Both the position numbers and the translations under genes were made by a program. The notes beneath the pieces were generated by a model, which searched no databases, was not told where the DNA came from, and saw nothing but the letters and a program-made list of their open reading frames with translations. Below, one piece after another: positions 11,396 through 25,195 of a stretch of 64,000 bases of DNA (within the stretch, counting starts at the first letter, position 1; every line of letters starts with the position of its first letter). This DNA is from Steinernema hermaphroditum (taxonomy: Eukaryota; Nematoda; Chromadorea; Rhabditida; Steinernematidae): NCBI GenBank assembly GCA_030435675.1, contig CM059623.1, positions 12,370,092 through 12,434,091 of the forward strand, read 5' to 3'.

Positions 11396-12330
11396 TTCAC
11401 AAGAGCAGCTATTGTGTTCAATTCTGATTTTTGTTCGCCATAGTTCGGTCTTGGGGGTGTTTAATTTGGTATTTTTGTGCCACGATTGACGGATATTTCA
11501 TGTGATATAAGATAGATAGATTTTTGTCGCATGATCTATAGTGAAGTAAGATAGACCTATAATGTGAAATTTTTAAACATTCACCGAACGTATGCGCGGC
11601 TTGAATTCAGTTGACTATCTGAAGAGATTTAACAGGAGTGCATCTGTGCCAAAACTCATTGATTTATGCCGATGCAGAGCGAAAACACATATGCATTGTA
11701 TTTTTGCCCCCGTTCCTCCCTCGATGCACTGTGTCCAGGGTGTCCCATGCTCTTAGATGCTCTTTCACAGATCGGTCAGCCCATATAGGATAACGAGCGT
11801 AATGTTTGCTTTCAGTGCTTTCAGAAGCAGTCCAGCAGGGCAATAGGAAATGATCTGAGTAGGATGTTGGTCTATCTTGCTCTATTACCCACATCAGCTA
11901 TTGTGTTCAATCCTGATTTTTGTTTCATTCTGATTTTGCTCCTCACAGATCGTTCTCGAGCGTTCAATTTGATAATTTTGTCACTTTGTCGACAGTTTTC
12001 GAAGGCGTAATGCATTCAATTCATGAAATAAAATCGAAAGTCGAAGAGACTATCTGAGAAGATTTAACAGAAGTGAATAGTGTGATCATTGGCAAAACTC
12101 ATTGATTTATGTCGATGCTGAACGGAACAAATGAACTGTATTTTTGCCGCCGCCCCTCTGCCAAAGGGTATTGTACCAAGGGTGTCCAAAAAAGGCGCCG
12201 AAGTCTGTTTATACTGGAAGGTCTTTGAGCTATTGCCCTGTTCTTCATATCAGCGCGCTATTGTGTTCAGTTCCAATTTTTGGTCATTGTTGTTTTAGGT
12301 CATTCAATTGGGTATTTTTCTGCAATGATC
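11396..12330 (+). repeat. Three diverged tandem copies, period about 350-500 bp
   Basis: The phrase CAGCTATTGTGTTCAAT..TGATTTTTGTT occurs at about 11,405 and 11,895, and a diverged copy (GCTATTGTGTTCAGTTCC) at about 12,256. A second part, GCCAAAACTCATTGATTTATG followed by GTATTTTTGCC, occurs at about 11,648-11,708 and 12,092-12,147. Each copy keeps ATTTTTG while neighbouring bases drift. Confidence 0.75.
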
Positions 12331-13499
12331 TGCTGAATTATAGTTTTATGCGGTTTTTCTTTCCATTGAATCGATCAGTTCAAATCGCTGAATGCATTCA
12401 GCATAGGCGTATCAAAATTTTTGATGTTGGTGTTTGCCTTTCTGAGAATTGACGCAAACCTTTGATTGTAGGATACGCTAAGACTTTAAGTTTTGATTTT
12501 AAAATTTTTGACTACGACATCGATAAAAGTTAGACAATAATATCGACGTTTCGTTGTGTAGTTAGTTATATAAAGTTCAAATATTCCACTCGTTGTCATC
12601 AGTCGTCTGATTGAATAGCTATATTTTTGGGGGGAATGGGCACTCATGAAAGTCTACGAGACTTGATCAGTTCGATCCGTTAAATGAATTAAGTAAAATT
12701 CAAAATTATTGGCATCGGACGGGTTGATTTGGCATCCTCTTTCTCATAAACGACACATGGACGCAAAATTTCCCTGGGGGTGATATATATCACTTCCATT
12801 TTCGTCGCCGTTTATCCGTACATCAATCCCTGACGTTTATTAGAGTCAGCTTCCTGCAACATTTGTTCCTGAGTTCGTGATTTCGTGAACGACGCGCATA
12901 AGCATATCTCCCAAGCGTGGTGGGTTGACTCGCTATTCAAATGTCCTTCTTCATGCTTGATGTGGTGTATGGATGCGTATGTTGTAGTTCAGGGTTCAGG
13001 GTAGAAAAGAGTTCAGGGTAGTTCAGCTTTGCCTTTTAATCGCTGGTCGATTTGGATGAAACGGAACTGAGTAGCCTTCTGTAGAGAAATAAGTACGCCG
13101 CACCGTATTTCGTCAATTTTTGTAGGAAACATACCTTTATACACATATCTTCCTCCATGAAACGTCTCTTGTTGTTCTCAAAAGTGGAATTCTGAGTTCG
13201 AATTTGTCAATTGCTGCGTATATAACCATTTTTGTCGATGATCAGCATACACGTTCATTTCTAAGGGAATGACTTTGCTAGGTCTCACTGGTTGTTTCGG
13301 AAAATATAGTGTTTTATAGTTGAATTGGCCGGTAAAGATTGAAAAGTTGGTCTTCTCTGTTATAGGCACCAGCAAACGTTGAATATAAATCGATATTTTT
13401 GATCATTTGTGGTGGTAATTCATTCACGCCAACCTTCGAAGCTCTCCATACAACGCCTCTTCTTCTTGTAACTCTCAAAAAGTGAAATTCTAATTTGCA

Positions 13500-13960
13500 T
13501 TTATGATTTTATGGCGCGTTTTTGGGGCGCCCGCCTGCCTGTCACTGCCGATCGCCGATGGAGATTTATTCATACGATTTCGCCAACGCTTCGTTTTTTA
13601 CGTTTTTTTGCGTCTTCAAGGCGAAGAGCAAAAAAACGGAGTCCGGCCTCTTAAGGCCGAAAATGGTCCCAGGGCGAACGAGGCACTTTGTTTGCCGCTC
13701 GTTTTCCGATTTGGACGCAATTTGGCGCCTCAGTAAACAAGTTGTTTTGCGCAAGGGTGCGCTGATATGCAAATTGGCCTTTTGGAGGAGGAGAAGAAGA
13801 GAGCGTCGTGGGAACGAGACCGGCGCGACGTGTTTGTAGTGTGCTGAGGGGAGGGCCCAGCGGTGACAGCTTTGTTTTTGCTCTGTGGAACTGGTATTTT
13901 GAGTGAGGCGGTGTGTGGAGGTTTTTGGCGAGGAACGTATGGTACGCGCAAGCATAAATC
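13500..13960. promoter_or_regulatory. GC-rich island 5
   Basis: GC-rich block with GCCGATCGCCG near 13,548 and a palindromic GGCCTCTTAAGGCC near 13,646. Frames of 77-129 codons are open on both strands at once, typical of GC-rich non-coding DNA. No supported exon. Confidence 0.25.
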
Positions 13961-13969
13961 TAGAGGATT

Positions 13970-16900
13970 TACCTGTTGGTCTTCCATAAGTCGATGTGCA
14001 TGCTAAAAGGACGTCACTTTGACGGTGAATATATCTCGGCCGACAGTTATTTTTGGCGAACGTGGATGTTAGATAAACGTAGGTTCCATGAAAGTCGAAA
14101 GAGTCGGTGTGGATTTATACAAAGAATGAGTCAAAATCACCAATTATGATGCCATAGTCTTTTTTCATTCCTTTTCATAGTCGAAAATGGAGCATCTTAA
14201 ATCATCTACATTCTCAGTATTCACTTCCACATCCAATCGCGGAAGTATACTGTCATAGCCGTTTAATCGGGCTATCTTTTGTGAAACTTCCTCTTCTACC
14301 GGACAGAGGACCGTAAACAACGAAAAACAGCCGGGTCCCAGGTTTGAGTGCGCAGGACCGCGTATCTGAAATTGACCACTAAAACAATTCTATTCTCGCT
14401 ATATATTCTCTCGATTCTGTTCTATTGCTGCCACAGAGCTTATTTTTGCATGATTAGGTTTTGCGCTCTTTTGACGCTCTTTTAATCTCAAGATCTGTTT
14501 TTTCCGCAGTATTCTTTAGAAGTATTTTTAAACAATGTATGTTGGCATGCATGTTTACTAGACTATAGCTTGCTCAAAATGGTTCTGCACATCGTTGAGA
14601 GAGAAAGCAATGAATAGAGGTACATTTAAGTCATTCAAAGACTCTTGTTGGCATTCAAATTTTTCTGGATGTTTTCTGGATCAAACGCTTTTGGTTCTTC
14701 AAGGAAATATTTTTGCAGGCCTTTAGTCCGTAAGGCGAAGAAAGCGAATTTCTCACAATACACTACGGAGCAAAAGACAAGAAATTGAGAAAAAAATTGA
14801 GAAAGTGGACAAATTTTTGATTCCTACTACAATACCTTTGTTTTTGACTCTTTCGACCACTTTCGGAATTGTTGGATCGAGCTTGTTGGATAGATATTTT
14901 TGCGGTGGAAACACCCACGTGTTTTGATTCATTTGACTCTATTTCAATCGTGCAAATAAGACGTCGTATAATGCTCCTGGTTACGGTAAACATGAAAACG
15001 ACGAAAGTTAGGCTGATACACTCATACTTTCACACAATGTTGCTTACTTGAGAATATTACAGTAATCTTGAGTTATTTTTGCAAGTGCCTTTTGGCTGGG
15101 AATTTTAAACCGAAAGTTTCAACCAAACGACGAGTCTCAATGACTTCATGCCTCAATTTCATTACATAGCCGATGAGCCCCTTGCTTCTTGAATCCATAT
15201 GCACTGCATCTTGCACAAATAATGCATAAACAACAAAAAATTACACTTTCTTCTGCTCTAATTCATTATTTGCTACTGAGCCAGAGATGTTTGTTTGTGT
15301 CGATGGCGATGCCGATCGTCTTCCACTCCGATAGCGTCTCTGCTGCCGAATCCAGAAGAGTTGTTGTGATATTGTTTTCGTGTTTTGTTGCGGCACATTG
15401 CACGGTTTAAGACGTTGGTCCTAAAGTATAGATTCGTGAACCCTGAAGAGTAAGCAGTACCTGCTTATATGTACAGTCTGTAGGTACACCTTTTCAGAAA
15501 CGATTTTTGTTAACGAATATCATTGATAAATGTCCAATGGGTTGGTATAAAACACGGATTCTGCACTGTCGTCACCGTTCAATAAGTGCGGGCTTGTAGT
15601 ATTTTGGGTACCAGCTTTCCCAGCACTCCATTTTGTATGTTAATATTCAATTGTCCATCTTATACTCTTTATTCGATCAGTTCTATTGCTTCTATTCCGA
15701 GGCAAGCACATTCTCCATTTTTGTGAATCATTTGTCGTGTTGCTTCTTCCGCGCACCTGCGTGACTCGTTCGATTACTGTATGTTTGACTTTCACTCTAT
15801 TTCAGATTTAAATACACCCTAATCGCTATTTTCTTCGCCAATCAACAAGAACGTCAAACAAAAGAGAGGGGCAGCCATTGTTTGCTCATTCTATTTCCTG
15901 ACAGTTCCGGTTCTTCCCACTTGTTTTTCGAGTGATCGATCCTATGACTCACTCACTGGCAATCAGTACTCGTCACTGATGAGTGGGCGCCGGTAATTCG
16001 AAAGTTCGGATTCATTTTAATACTGGAAAGCTTTTTATCGTTCTAATGACAATGTCCAATTTGTTTATGTTGATGTATGAAAGTGGTCTTTTTTGTTAAC
16101 CGACAGTTTGCTGCGACAGACTGCGACCTATTTATTCTTGTCTAATATTAATTTTTGGTAGTCTGCTATATTCGAAGGCTTTCAAGGACAATCAGCATTT
16201 TCTTTATTAGCTGAACTGAATACTTCTCTAAATCTACCTCTTCCATCTTGTATTTCTGGCCTTACAACTGGGACTGTGGCCAATCTAATATGTGTTCTAA
16301 GCCTTGAACTTGGTTAGAATGTGTTCAGGGCCGCAAAAGTATCGTTCAGCTTTTAATCAGTTCATCTGTTTTCTGGTATCAAACCAAACTTTTACATTTT
16401 TGTTAACAACCGGCTCGAAGGCAACTTGATATTTTTGACTTTGTTCATCACGTGTGATCGTTTAGCTTTTGATCAGTTCATCTGTTTTCTGTTGCCAAAC
16501 CAAGCTTTCGGAAGGTTTATATGGTCAACTGTGGGTATAGGCCAACGAGAGGTTAACATTCGCTAATGTATGTCAACCTATATATGTACCAACTTTCAGC
16601 TCGATCTGAGGTGGACATTGCGGAAGGTTTCCTTGTAAAATGTGCTCTAAGCCTGGAGCCAGGCTAGAATGTGTTCAGAGTTGCAAAAGTAATTACATTT
16701 TTGCTCGCAACCGATTCGGAAGCAATTTGATATTTTTGATTTTACTGATCACATGCGATCGTTCAGATTTTGAACAATTCACCAGTATTGTGAGATCCGC
16801 CGTGTGAAATGACAAGAACATCCACATATTTTTAGCGCTTCCTTGAATGTAACCTCGAAGCTTCCTGTCCTTTGCAAATGTCACACAGCAGGGGATGACT

Positions 16901-18320
16901 AAACGGTTCTTTGTCTAATTGGGGCGGCGCCGATGGGAATCTTGTGATTTGCCATTAGCTTTTGTGAAACAGTAGTGCTCACATTGTATCCAATTTATCC
17001 CTTTCCTAACATAGAACAGCTTCTGTTTCGGCGTTCTTTTACTATTCAAATACCATACAGAAGCGCATAGTTGAGAAATATTTCCTCGTTGTAGTGTTAA
17101 TTAGGAGGTGAACGGTTAAACTATGAAGCTATTTTTGAGGAGGAAACTAGTAACCACGGTTTAGGAGCTATTACGATTTGGAGAAGGCATCTTAAGGCTT
17201 GATTATCGTAAACCTTGGTGGAATACAATTACAACCGGTAAAGGAAATCTCCGTGACTGCTATTTTTATGTCATTCTATTCGATCTTTCTCCTCCAAAAT
17301 AATGGTCAGTTCCGCAGAGGACCATTTGCGGATGGAGGTTGGAACAACCCATTTGCTGTTGTTGATATTCTTAATGATCTCGTGGAGTCAGTGTTCCTTG
17401 GCTGCGAATTTCTGGAAATTTCGTTATTGGAATAACAACATTTTGTTGAGAACCAATGACGAACAAGATATCAAAGATCCAGTTCGAACTGCGTAAGATG
17501 TAGTATATCGGTTTTAGTCGCACTTGATGTCGGCAATTTATCTTCTTCAAACTCAGAAGATTTGTTTAGATCCTCTAGTCACCAAGTGCTCAAACTTTTT
17601 TTTTCATTGTAGCTCTTTTATTTTTGGTCTCATTAGCAAGTCTGGTAGACATAAATGTGAATAATGAAAGCAATCATTTGCGTGCTTTGTGTCATTCTTT
17701 CACCTCGTCGTTCTTCCTTGAATGGTCTACCGATTTGCAAATTTTGACTGTATTTGTACATCACTCTGTAGGCCGCATAGAGTGAAGTTTGGGATCTATT
17801 TTGAGTGAGAAGTTGATAATGTTCCCTGTTCGCTTATAGGGCGATTTCGCAGACCCCTCAAAAAACTATTTTTGCAGCACATATTCACAGCACTTCTTTT
17901 GTGAACTACACTGTTTCAATATGCAAAAGAACATTTCGGAGTTGAAGCTATACTTCAGCTTCCTGTGGCTTCCCGGTAGAGGCTGCTTGGCGACACGTTG
18001 GAACTACGGCTGCCTGTGTTGAAACTAATAAGAATATGCAAACGCATGGTTCTAACGCAGTTTGGGATCTATTTAGGGTGAATCTGTGTCCGTGTCATAG
18101 CTCGATTTCGCCCCACAAACTATTTTTGTATAGCATGTTAGGATAAGACCATATTGCACTGGACGCATCCAACAAGTTTGTTCATTTGTCTACCTGGTCC
18201 ATAGGTACAACACCACTACAGTACTCCAAGTTGTTTATCATTCAATTTCATGAAAACACCTCTTTTAAAATGAAGGTGCATTGGATGTATATTCACGTTT
18301 TATGAGCAATTCATATTATT
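13970..18320. other. Non-coding, motif-bearing stretch with a local duplication
   Basis: About 18 ATTTTTG copies. A duplication is visible: 16,330-16,500 (CAGTTCATCTGTTTTCTG twice; ACATTTTTG..AACCG..GCAA.TTGATATTTTTGA) against 16,680-16,770. No supported gene. Confidence 0.5.
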
Positions 18321-18329
18321 AATTTTTTG

Positions 18330-18990
18330 CGACGGCGACGGTCCGACTTACTTGTCCACAACGGCCGACATATCGCTTAATGACTGTATCTACGGATTGC
18401 TGGGGTCATTAAACGCTGAGTACACCGTTCTTCCATTACAACTTTCACTTTTTGACTCATCCACTCGTCTATCGTCTTACCGCATCTCTTTTTTTGTGCC
18501 GATCGTGTCTCCATTGACTCGGCCATTAACCCGTCTCTCCCAGCCACTTCCGACAACATCTCCGTTCACTGTCGGCGGCCACAAAGTGTCGGCGCCGACC
18601 ATTCAAAAGTCACATCTTGCGCTCCCTCCGGCGATGATTCACCGTATCGATTTCAATTAGAGTCGCCGCCGCTACTGCGCGCCAAAATATAAAGACGTTG
18701 GACAAGGAGGAGGGGGCGGAGGGGGCGGAGGGGGAGGAGGAGGTCAAATGAAATCATTTGGCTCGTTACCCGCGGCGATCCAACCGGAATGCGCGCAATA
18801 TGCGGCGCTCCAGAGGAAGCCCTAATCAGTTTGAGGCTATCGCGCGCGCTTTAACGACTTTCCTCCGCCAGCGCGTAATTAGAAGAGTTATGTGTGTGTG
18901 CGTGCCTGGGTAATCTTGGTAATTTAGGGTAATCTGAGGCTTTGCGGGGAGGAGACGGGTGGAGCGGATGATGGAGGCAATTAGGGAAAT
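18330..18990. promoter_or_regulatory. GC-rich island 6 with a guanine-rich tract
   Basis: About 650 bp of GC-rich DNA. At 18,706-18,743 the + strand carries a purine run built of GGGGGCGGA repeats flanked by GGAGGAGG, with strong G-quadruplex potential. A GTGTGTGTGC run follows near 18,892. Frames on both strands lack exon features. Confidence 0.35.
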
Positions 18991-20524
18991 GAGTCAAGAA
19001 GGTTTGAGTGGTTTGTTGTTTGGTGCTGGCCGTAAACAAGCTTGATGGTCGCCATGATGGTGAGATGAGTGATTTTGAACGCGTCTTTATCTTGACCTAA
19101 TCATCAGTGTAGTTTAAAAAAAGGCGTGCTAGATTTTTGTTGACTTTCATGCTACGTCTCATTCTATCAAGCTCTTACTTTGACTGTATAGAAGAAAAGA
19201 TCAGACCCAACTATGGAACGTTTCAGTTTTCGTGCCATGTTTAGACACAAGACACGTTTTTTATTTTTGTTTCAAAACACTGTTTGCTGCTCATTGCTCA
19301 AACATTGATCGGAACAATTCGGTATAAGTTTTTATGAATATAGCTTCAGGGCTGAGGCTGTGAACACCTTCTCAAATCGGGCACTAAGTCAAGAAGGGTC
19401 GAGTGGTTTTAGTTCCGTTTTCGTAAACTTGACGAGTGGACTGGACCTTAGCTTTGGATGTTGCGTTTAGTTGGGTATCACGTTCTACTCCATTTTTGGG
19501 ACACCCTGGCCAGAACAAGGCAAGGCCTATCATTAGCCCGCAAAATGAATAACCTTTTCGGTATTCCTTGTAAGTAGTATTCAGTGACTTCGTTGCTACT
19601 TATTTTCCATCATATCTTTAAGGTACCTGCTTCATGTAACCGATCTTTCATGTAATGTGTACAGTACTCAGAAGCATATTTTAGTTTTTGGATATAGGTA
19701 TATTTTTGAGTCGAATTCCATGAGGAAATGAGGAAATAAGAGAGTCGGGGAAAAGCCGAGGAGCTAGAAGAGATTCAATATCGAGAATTAGATCTTAATA
19801 CATCATCGTATAGTGATGGTATGGTGTGCCTGATGCTCATACTCGGTGATTGGAAGGGGAATAGTCTATATATAAGAATGGGTCTTTGAAGGAATGTTTG
19901 AAAGATGGACATCATTCATTCCTTCTTAAGATTTTGGGACATTTTTGACAGCGAATAAGCAGCAGCAAGCCATTTACAGGTTGCTGCTTTTAGTCCAGAT
20001 CGATTCAAATTTTTGGAGGTGACAGTCAGCAGTCTCTATCTTCTTGGCGGTTGACGTTGTCTATCGATACACCATTTTGTTAATGTAATGCTGCTTGCTG
20101 TTAATTTTTGCTGATTTTTGCCCAACTAAACAATTTTCTTAGCGTTGGGTCGATGCTCATATTCGCATTGAGCGCTGATTCGGTAGTGATTCAATAAGCA
20201 AAGGCGCATCTTGAAGGCAATTAGTGGAAATACTCAAGTGAACAACACTTGACTTGTTGTGCCGTTTTGGGGAACAGCGAGTCGAGAGCATAGCGTGCGA
20301 ATGAAGTGGCCTGAAAAATCGTGTTTTGGTAGCAATGCTAAGATTTTATTTCGGTTTCCGTTGTAACACATTTGAGATTAGCATAGGGGATACGCATAGA
20401 CGGTCTTCGATGGTATGATGTATCACAAAACATTTTTGTCAAATGCCAAAGAAGCTTTATATTCGTGTGGATGTTCCATAAAGTGGCAATCAAATTATAT
20501 CGTTCTTTTTGACATGAAAATAAT

Positions 20525-21430
20525 ACATTTTTGTGACCTTGAGACTTGTTTATATGGAACCGTCAGTCTGGTATAGGTTTCCAAGCCGTAATAAACGTTT
20601 CTTGCAGTTTGCATCTCCTAAAAAGAGAGAAAAGTTCCAGGCTTCACAGGAACAATAATAATTGAGTTCTCGCATACAAAAATGTTGTATTTTTGTGTCC
20701 TTGAACTTTGTCTATGTCGAACTTTCATTCTGACATAACTGTATGAATCAGGAAATACATAAAGAGGCGCTATTCGTATCGTTCTTTTTTGAACATTTTC
20801 TTACTTCCTTGTAATCTATCATCGATTTGCAACCGGTCATGCAACAGATATTTTTGTTATCTTTTATTACCTTCCTGGAATACATCGGAATACGCTTTGA
20901 TCTTTTCATCATAGGAATACGCTTTGATTTACATCGATCTTGTACATGAAGCTATTATATTTTCGTGTCCCTAGGATTTGTTTATGTGGATCCGTCAATC
21001 TGGCATATGTGTCCATGTCCGCAAAATGAATGTTTTTTGCAGTTTCTCAGCACTGAAGTCACAGAAATTACATAGTACATCTTCTGAAAAAAGAGAAAAG
21101 TTCAAGGCTTCACAAGAATCATAAGTATTTTTGAAGCGATATTTATAGTCTTGAGCCCTCTATGTCGAACTTTGGATTTATCTGTGTGATATCTTCTCTC
21201 TTTTATACCAGATTAGGTGTCTTGCACGGCATAATTCCGTTGATTCAACAGATTTAACTGGAAACTGGATTTCACTTGTGCATAAACTTACATTTACTAA
21301 AGTTTCGCCGATGTTTTCTTCAATAAAAATATGGGAATTTTTGTGTATGGGACTCTGTTTGATATCTGCTCTTTTAATACAATTTTTGTTTCAACATCAG
21401 GTCCAATAAAAATATGGAAATTTTTGTGTA
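20525..21430 (+). repeat. Diverged tandem units
   Basis: Units beginning with ATTTTTGTG or ATTTTCGTG followed by ..CTTG/CCTAG..TTTGT.TATGT.GAAC/GAACC..TCA.TCTGG recur near 20,526, 20,691 and 20,957, with a weaker one near 21,140. A shorter pair, AATAAAAATATGG.AATTTTTGTGTATGG, lies at about 21,322 and 21,405. Confidence 0.7.
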
Positions 21431-22130
21431 TGGTTCATTAGGTCTGTCGCCTTCCACCCAGCAAACTCTTCCTGTTGCTCTCCAGGACTACTCTGCACGC
21501 TGAAACAAACGCAAAACATTAATCAATTAACCCTCGGGCCCATCCGGCTCCCAGCGGTCAGCTTATCCCCTCGCCACTTCCTGCGATGTCCGATCGTGCC
21601 AAATGCCAATACGTTGTGTCTCCTGCTCTCCGGGCGACAACAAAAAGGCGCGCCGACGTCGTCCCCAGGCGCGCCACACTGCAATCTCGCGATAGCCAGC
21701 CGAGAAGAAGCAGGCTCGCGCGCGCACGCCGATGATTATATTTTCTTTTGCGACGCTGCGAAGACGTTGAAATTGTTGGCGATGGCGCTGCCGCCTGTCA
21801 GGCGACGGCGACGTTTTTCGCTTTACGAGTAGTTGCGAATACGCAAATGTCGCCCCTCGGCGGCTGCACGCAGCGCACGATGTCCTTTTTGACACATTTT
21901 ATTGCGCGCGCACGGCTGACGCGGCCGTCGTCCGTGTGGGTCTATTTGTTTTCGCCGCCGCGGAATTACGACTTTGGAGACCGTTCCGAATCATGGGGAG
22001 GGGCGCCAACGGCGATGAGAGACGGGAAGTGGACTGGGCAGCTGTACTGATTTTATGGTGTTTCAAGGGAAAGAGGTGTTTTGATGGTCTTGGAGGGTGG
22101 TCTCATTGGTCGCGGCAATATAATCTCTCA
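21430..22130. promoter_or_regulatory. GC-rich island 7
   Basis: The most GC-rich island in the long non-coding region, with runs such as GGCGCGCCGACGTCG and GCTCGCGCGCGCACG near 21,648-21,728. Long frames are open on both strands but mutually incompatible. No exon is supported. Confidence 0.3.
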
Positions 22131-22139
22131 TGATGATTT

Positions 22140-24800
22140 ATGTAGCTGGAGTAATTTTTGAAGGTGGTAGCGTTATTAATTTAAGAAGGTTACTGTGTTA
22201 TTTTATGCAGCACTTTATATGACCTTCTGGAACAAAATGCTCTGTAGCGGTCAACATAGTATAATTAGCACAAAGAGTTTCATATGATCATTGTGGCTAG
22301 CGAAGATTGGTTCACATCAAATAATACATCATAGAGGGTTCGTTCTTTGCAGAGTTTAGCAGATTTTCGAACTTCGCGGTATCCGTAGTTGCAAGTGCTA
22401 TGGTATTCTACGATCAATTTAGAATTCCACAATCTTTTACAAGCGTTGTAGGGACAGTTTCATGGTTGTTACCTGTGTTTCATCCTTCCAGTCCAACAAC
22501 TGTTTCTATGGATGTCCCACGATAGCCTCACCGGATTTGTTCTTGATTCTGCCTTAGCATGGACTTAATTAAAAACGAGAAAGATCATGAGAAAAGTGGT
22601 GGAAAATAATTAGAACAAATTTGCTGTTAGGATCGATTAACGAAAAAGTTTGATATTTTCCATGGCCGAATTGAAAGGTGCTCTCCTGAACATTGTCTTC
22701 TTTCATACTTTTCAATTTTTGTAAGCATATACATTGCATCTTTTTTCTATTCACTCTTTAACAGCATTTTTGGTCTAACGTTTCATCGCTATTTGTAAGG
22801 CGACCTTGCTCATGACCAACAAATCACAAAGGCGATTTGATTTTGTCAGATTTTCAAGGATTTCTAATAAATATTTTTGCGCGTCGATTGCTATCACAGC
22901 CATGCCGTCTCGATCTCGTCTCGGAAAAGTGCCGACGCTCTCCGCGAAACGTTGATATTTGGCCGCACACACCACTGTCTCGTTTGATTATGTGAATATA
23001 ATCCTTGTAGTTTTGGGAAATGTTTTCGTATCGCAACAATCATTGGTTCCGGAAAGTCCTTCTGAAAATAACGATTTTTGGTGAAGAGCCTGCTTCTTGA
23101 CCATCTTGTTTTCTTAAAGTGCGAATCCCGCTTTAAGACGACATTTGATAATTTTTCTTTATCTTCATTTTTGTCCCGAGGCAGCTAACCATGGGGACAA
23201 CTACCCGTGCATAGATATAAAAGCACTATGGAAAGGTTAAATCTTTTAGAGAGCACAAGACTCTCCAAGAGTATGGTCGTCGTCTGTAAGATTCATGCCA
23301 GGGTCATACAGTGTTTAGTCCGTTGAACATGCGCTATCAGCGAGCTCAACTTCTCATTTTAGTCATGAATATCGATGTTATTTGGGTTCGACCTGCTGCT
23401 CGATGTGAATGCTGTTGATTTTTGAGGGATTCCTACCGAATGAGTTTGTTTAAAAACTATGATGTCAAAATTTTTGAAGCGTACCTTTTTTGAGCGAAGT
23501 TTCCCCAGGAGAACATAATTTTTGCGCGTAATTCGACAAAGTCAACTTTATAGCTGATTCCTGCAAGTAAGAGCGGAATTTACTGAACTCCTGTATTGTA
23601 TATCGGAATTTACTGAATATTAAACGTGATCGCATTTCCGCCTTCTAAAATTTCTAATAATCAACAAGTTCTAGTCAATCTCTATGTTTTCAGATGCTAT
23701 CAAATGAGCGATATCGTCCGGATGACCATCGCCAACCAAATAAATGCTTTACTGATACTGGCCAAGACTGATATTCACAATCATTTGTCTTCCTTCTGAT
23801 AGTCACATCCTGTTCTCATTTATTAAGCCCTCGAAAGGGAAATGTCTTCCCTCGATATCACAGTCCATAGAACGGGACAGGTGGTGATCAGCTCCTTTTT
23901 ACTCCTTGCACTTTTTGCGCTCCTTGTCGAAACTTGAGTTTTCGCACTATTATTCAGTCTTGTCGCATATTACTTTATTTCGATGATTTTTTTTTTGGAC
24001 TAGACATCGTACATTTCGCGGTAATCAAATTGCATTACGACAATGTAACTTGTATAGATCTCACAATGTCCCTAAATCGGATGCACATCGTCTCTAGATT
24101 TTGTTTCGTCTGAATTTTTGTGGTGCACTTCCTCAAGCTTTCTTTTAGAGAAGTCTACTACATAGTTATAACTATTTTTGTCCTGCACTTTCGTTAATCT
24201 TTTCAAAACGGGCACGGTTAATGTCATAACAATATGTCATATTTTTGGAGTGCATTTTTGAACAATCCTGTCCAGTGGCTCCCCTAACTTTGGAGGAAGC
24301 CTTTTGTAAAGTGGTAAATAAAATGGAGTTTTCAGTGCTAATCGCGGTTTGAATTGCTATTCGCTTGGATTCAAGGATCCATCCACGGATTTTCGGACAT
24401 TATTTTGTTTGATCTGCATGCGCTTATGTTGTGAGTGACTCTATACATATATATACAGCTGTGTTTCTTTCCTTAAGCATCTAACATAGATGAACGCAAG
24501 CTAGCTACGACAATCCTGTTTTTTTTCTGTTCAGACACTACGAGAAGCCAAATTTTTGCTAGTACTCCGCAGTCCGCACCAGCCTCTTCGATGATGGGTT
24601 TACCGAACGGAAGATAGGCGCTCACTTGGCCCTCTGTCCCTGCTTATATCGATATTTTTGTTCTTCCTCAGGTGTATAGATATTTATTTTGTTTCATGCA
24701 GTTCATTTTCCTCATCTACACTTCTATAAGAGCTAACCTTTTTATCTGTTCATGGGAGCTATCTTTGCTTCTTTGCTTAATAGAGCTTCACGACTTTTGG
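22140..24800. other. Non-coding, motif-bearing stretch
   Basis: About 15 ATTTTTG copies, all on the + strand. No coding signal, hairpin or RNA gene recognised. Confidence 0.4.
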
Positions 24801-24829
24801 TCCCTTCAAAACCCGCCGAACATTTCAGC

Positions 24830-25195
24830 TGTCCATAATCGCCACCATTTTATGTACATTTTATGTCCGAACCATCATGACCTCCTCTTAGCGCCCGGTC
24901 CCCTAACGAAGCACTTCCCGCGGACGATAAGCGACGACAAAAGAAATCGGGTTTGCGTGTTCGAGGGCCGCGGAAATTACGCGCATTGCGCAAGAGAGTA
25001 TCATCGAGGGGAACGTCGCAGCTGTCCCTTTTTGTCTTGCTCGCATGCATATCCGATGAATCGCCGCGGAATATGGAATCGTCGCCGTGCGGCCGCTTCT
25101 GTTTGTCTTGTTAATTTTTACGAGAAATTGGAGGGATCGATGTCGGCACGGGGTTTCGAGGATTGGGTTACACTGACTGACGAAAGGGTGTAGTG
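24830..25195. promoter_or_regulatory. GC-rich island 8
   Basis: GC-rich block with ATCGCCGCGG-like and GGCCGCGG segments. A short + strand frame starting with ATG at 25,140 (MSARGFEDWVTLTDERV) ends in a stop without a convincing donor, so it was not called. Confidence 0.25.

Noticed and set aside
13566..13955. 129-codon minus-strand frame in island 5
   Set aside because: Overlaps + strand frames of 77-105 codons; low-complexity Arg/Ser/Leu sequence, no promoter or acceptor.
24672..25193. 173-codon + strand frame over island 8
   Set aside because: The first half is AT-rich, hydrophobic translation of intron-like DNA, the second half island DNA; the change in texture shows chance openness.
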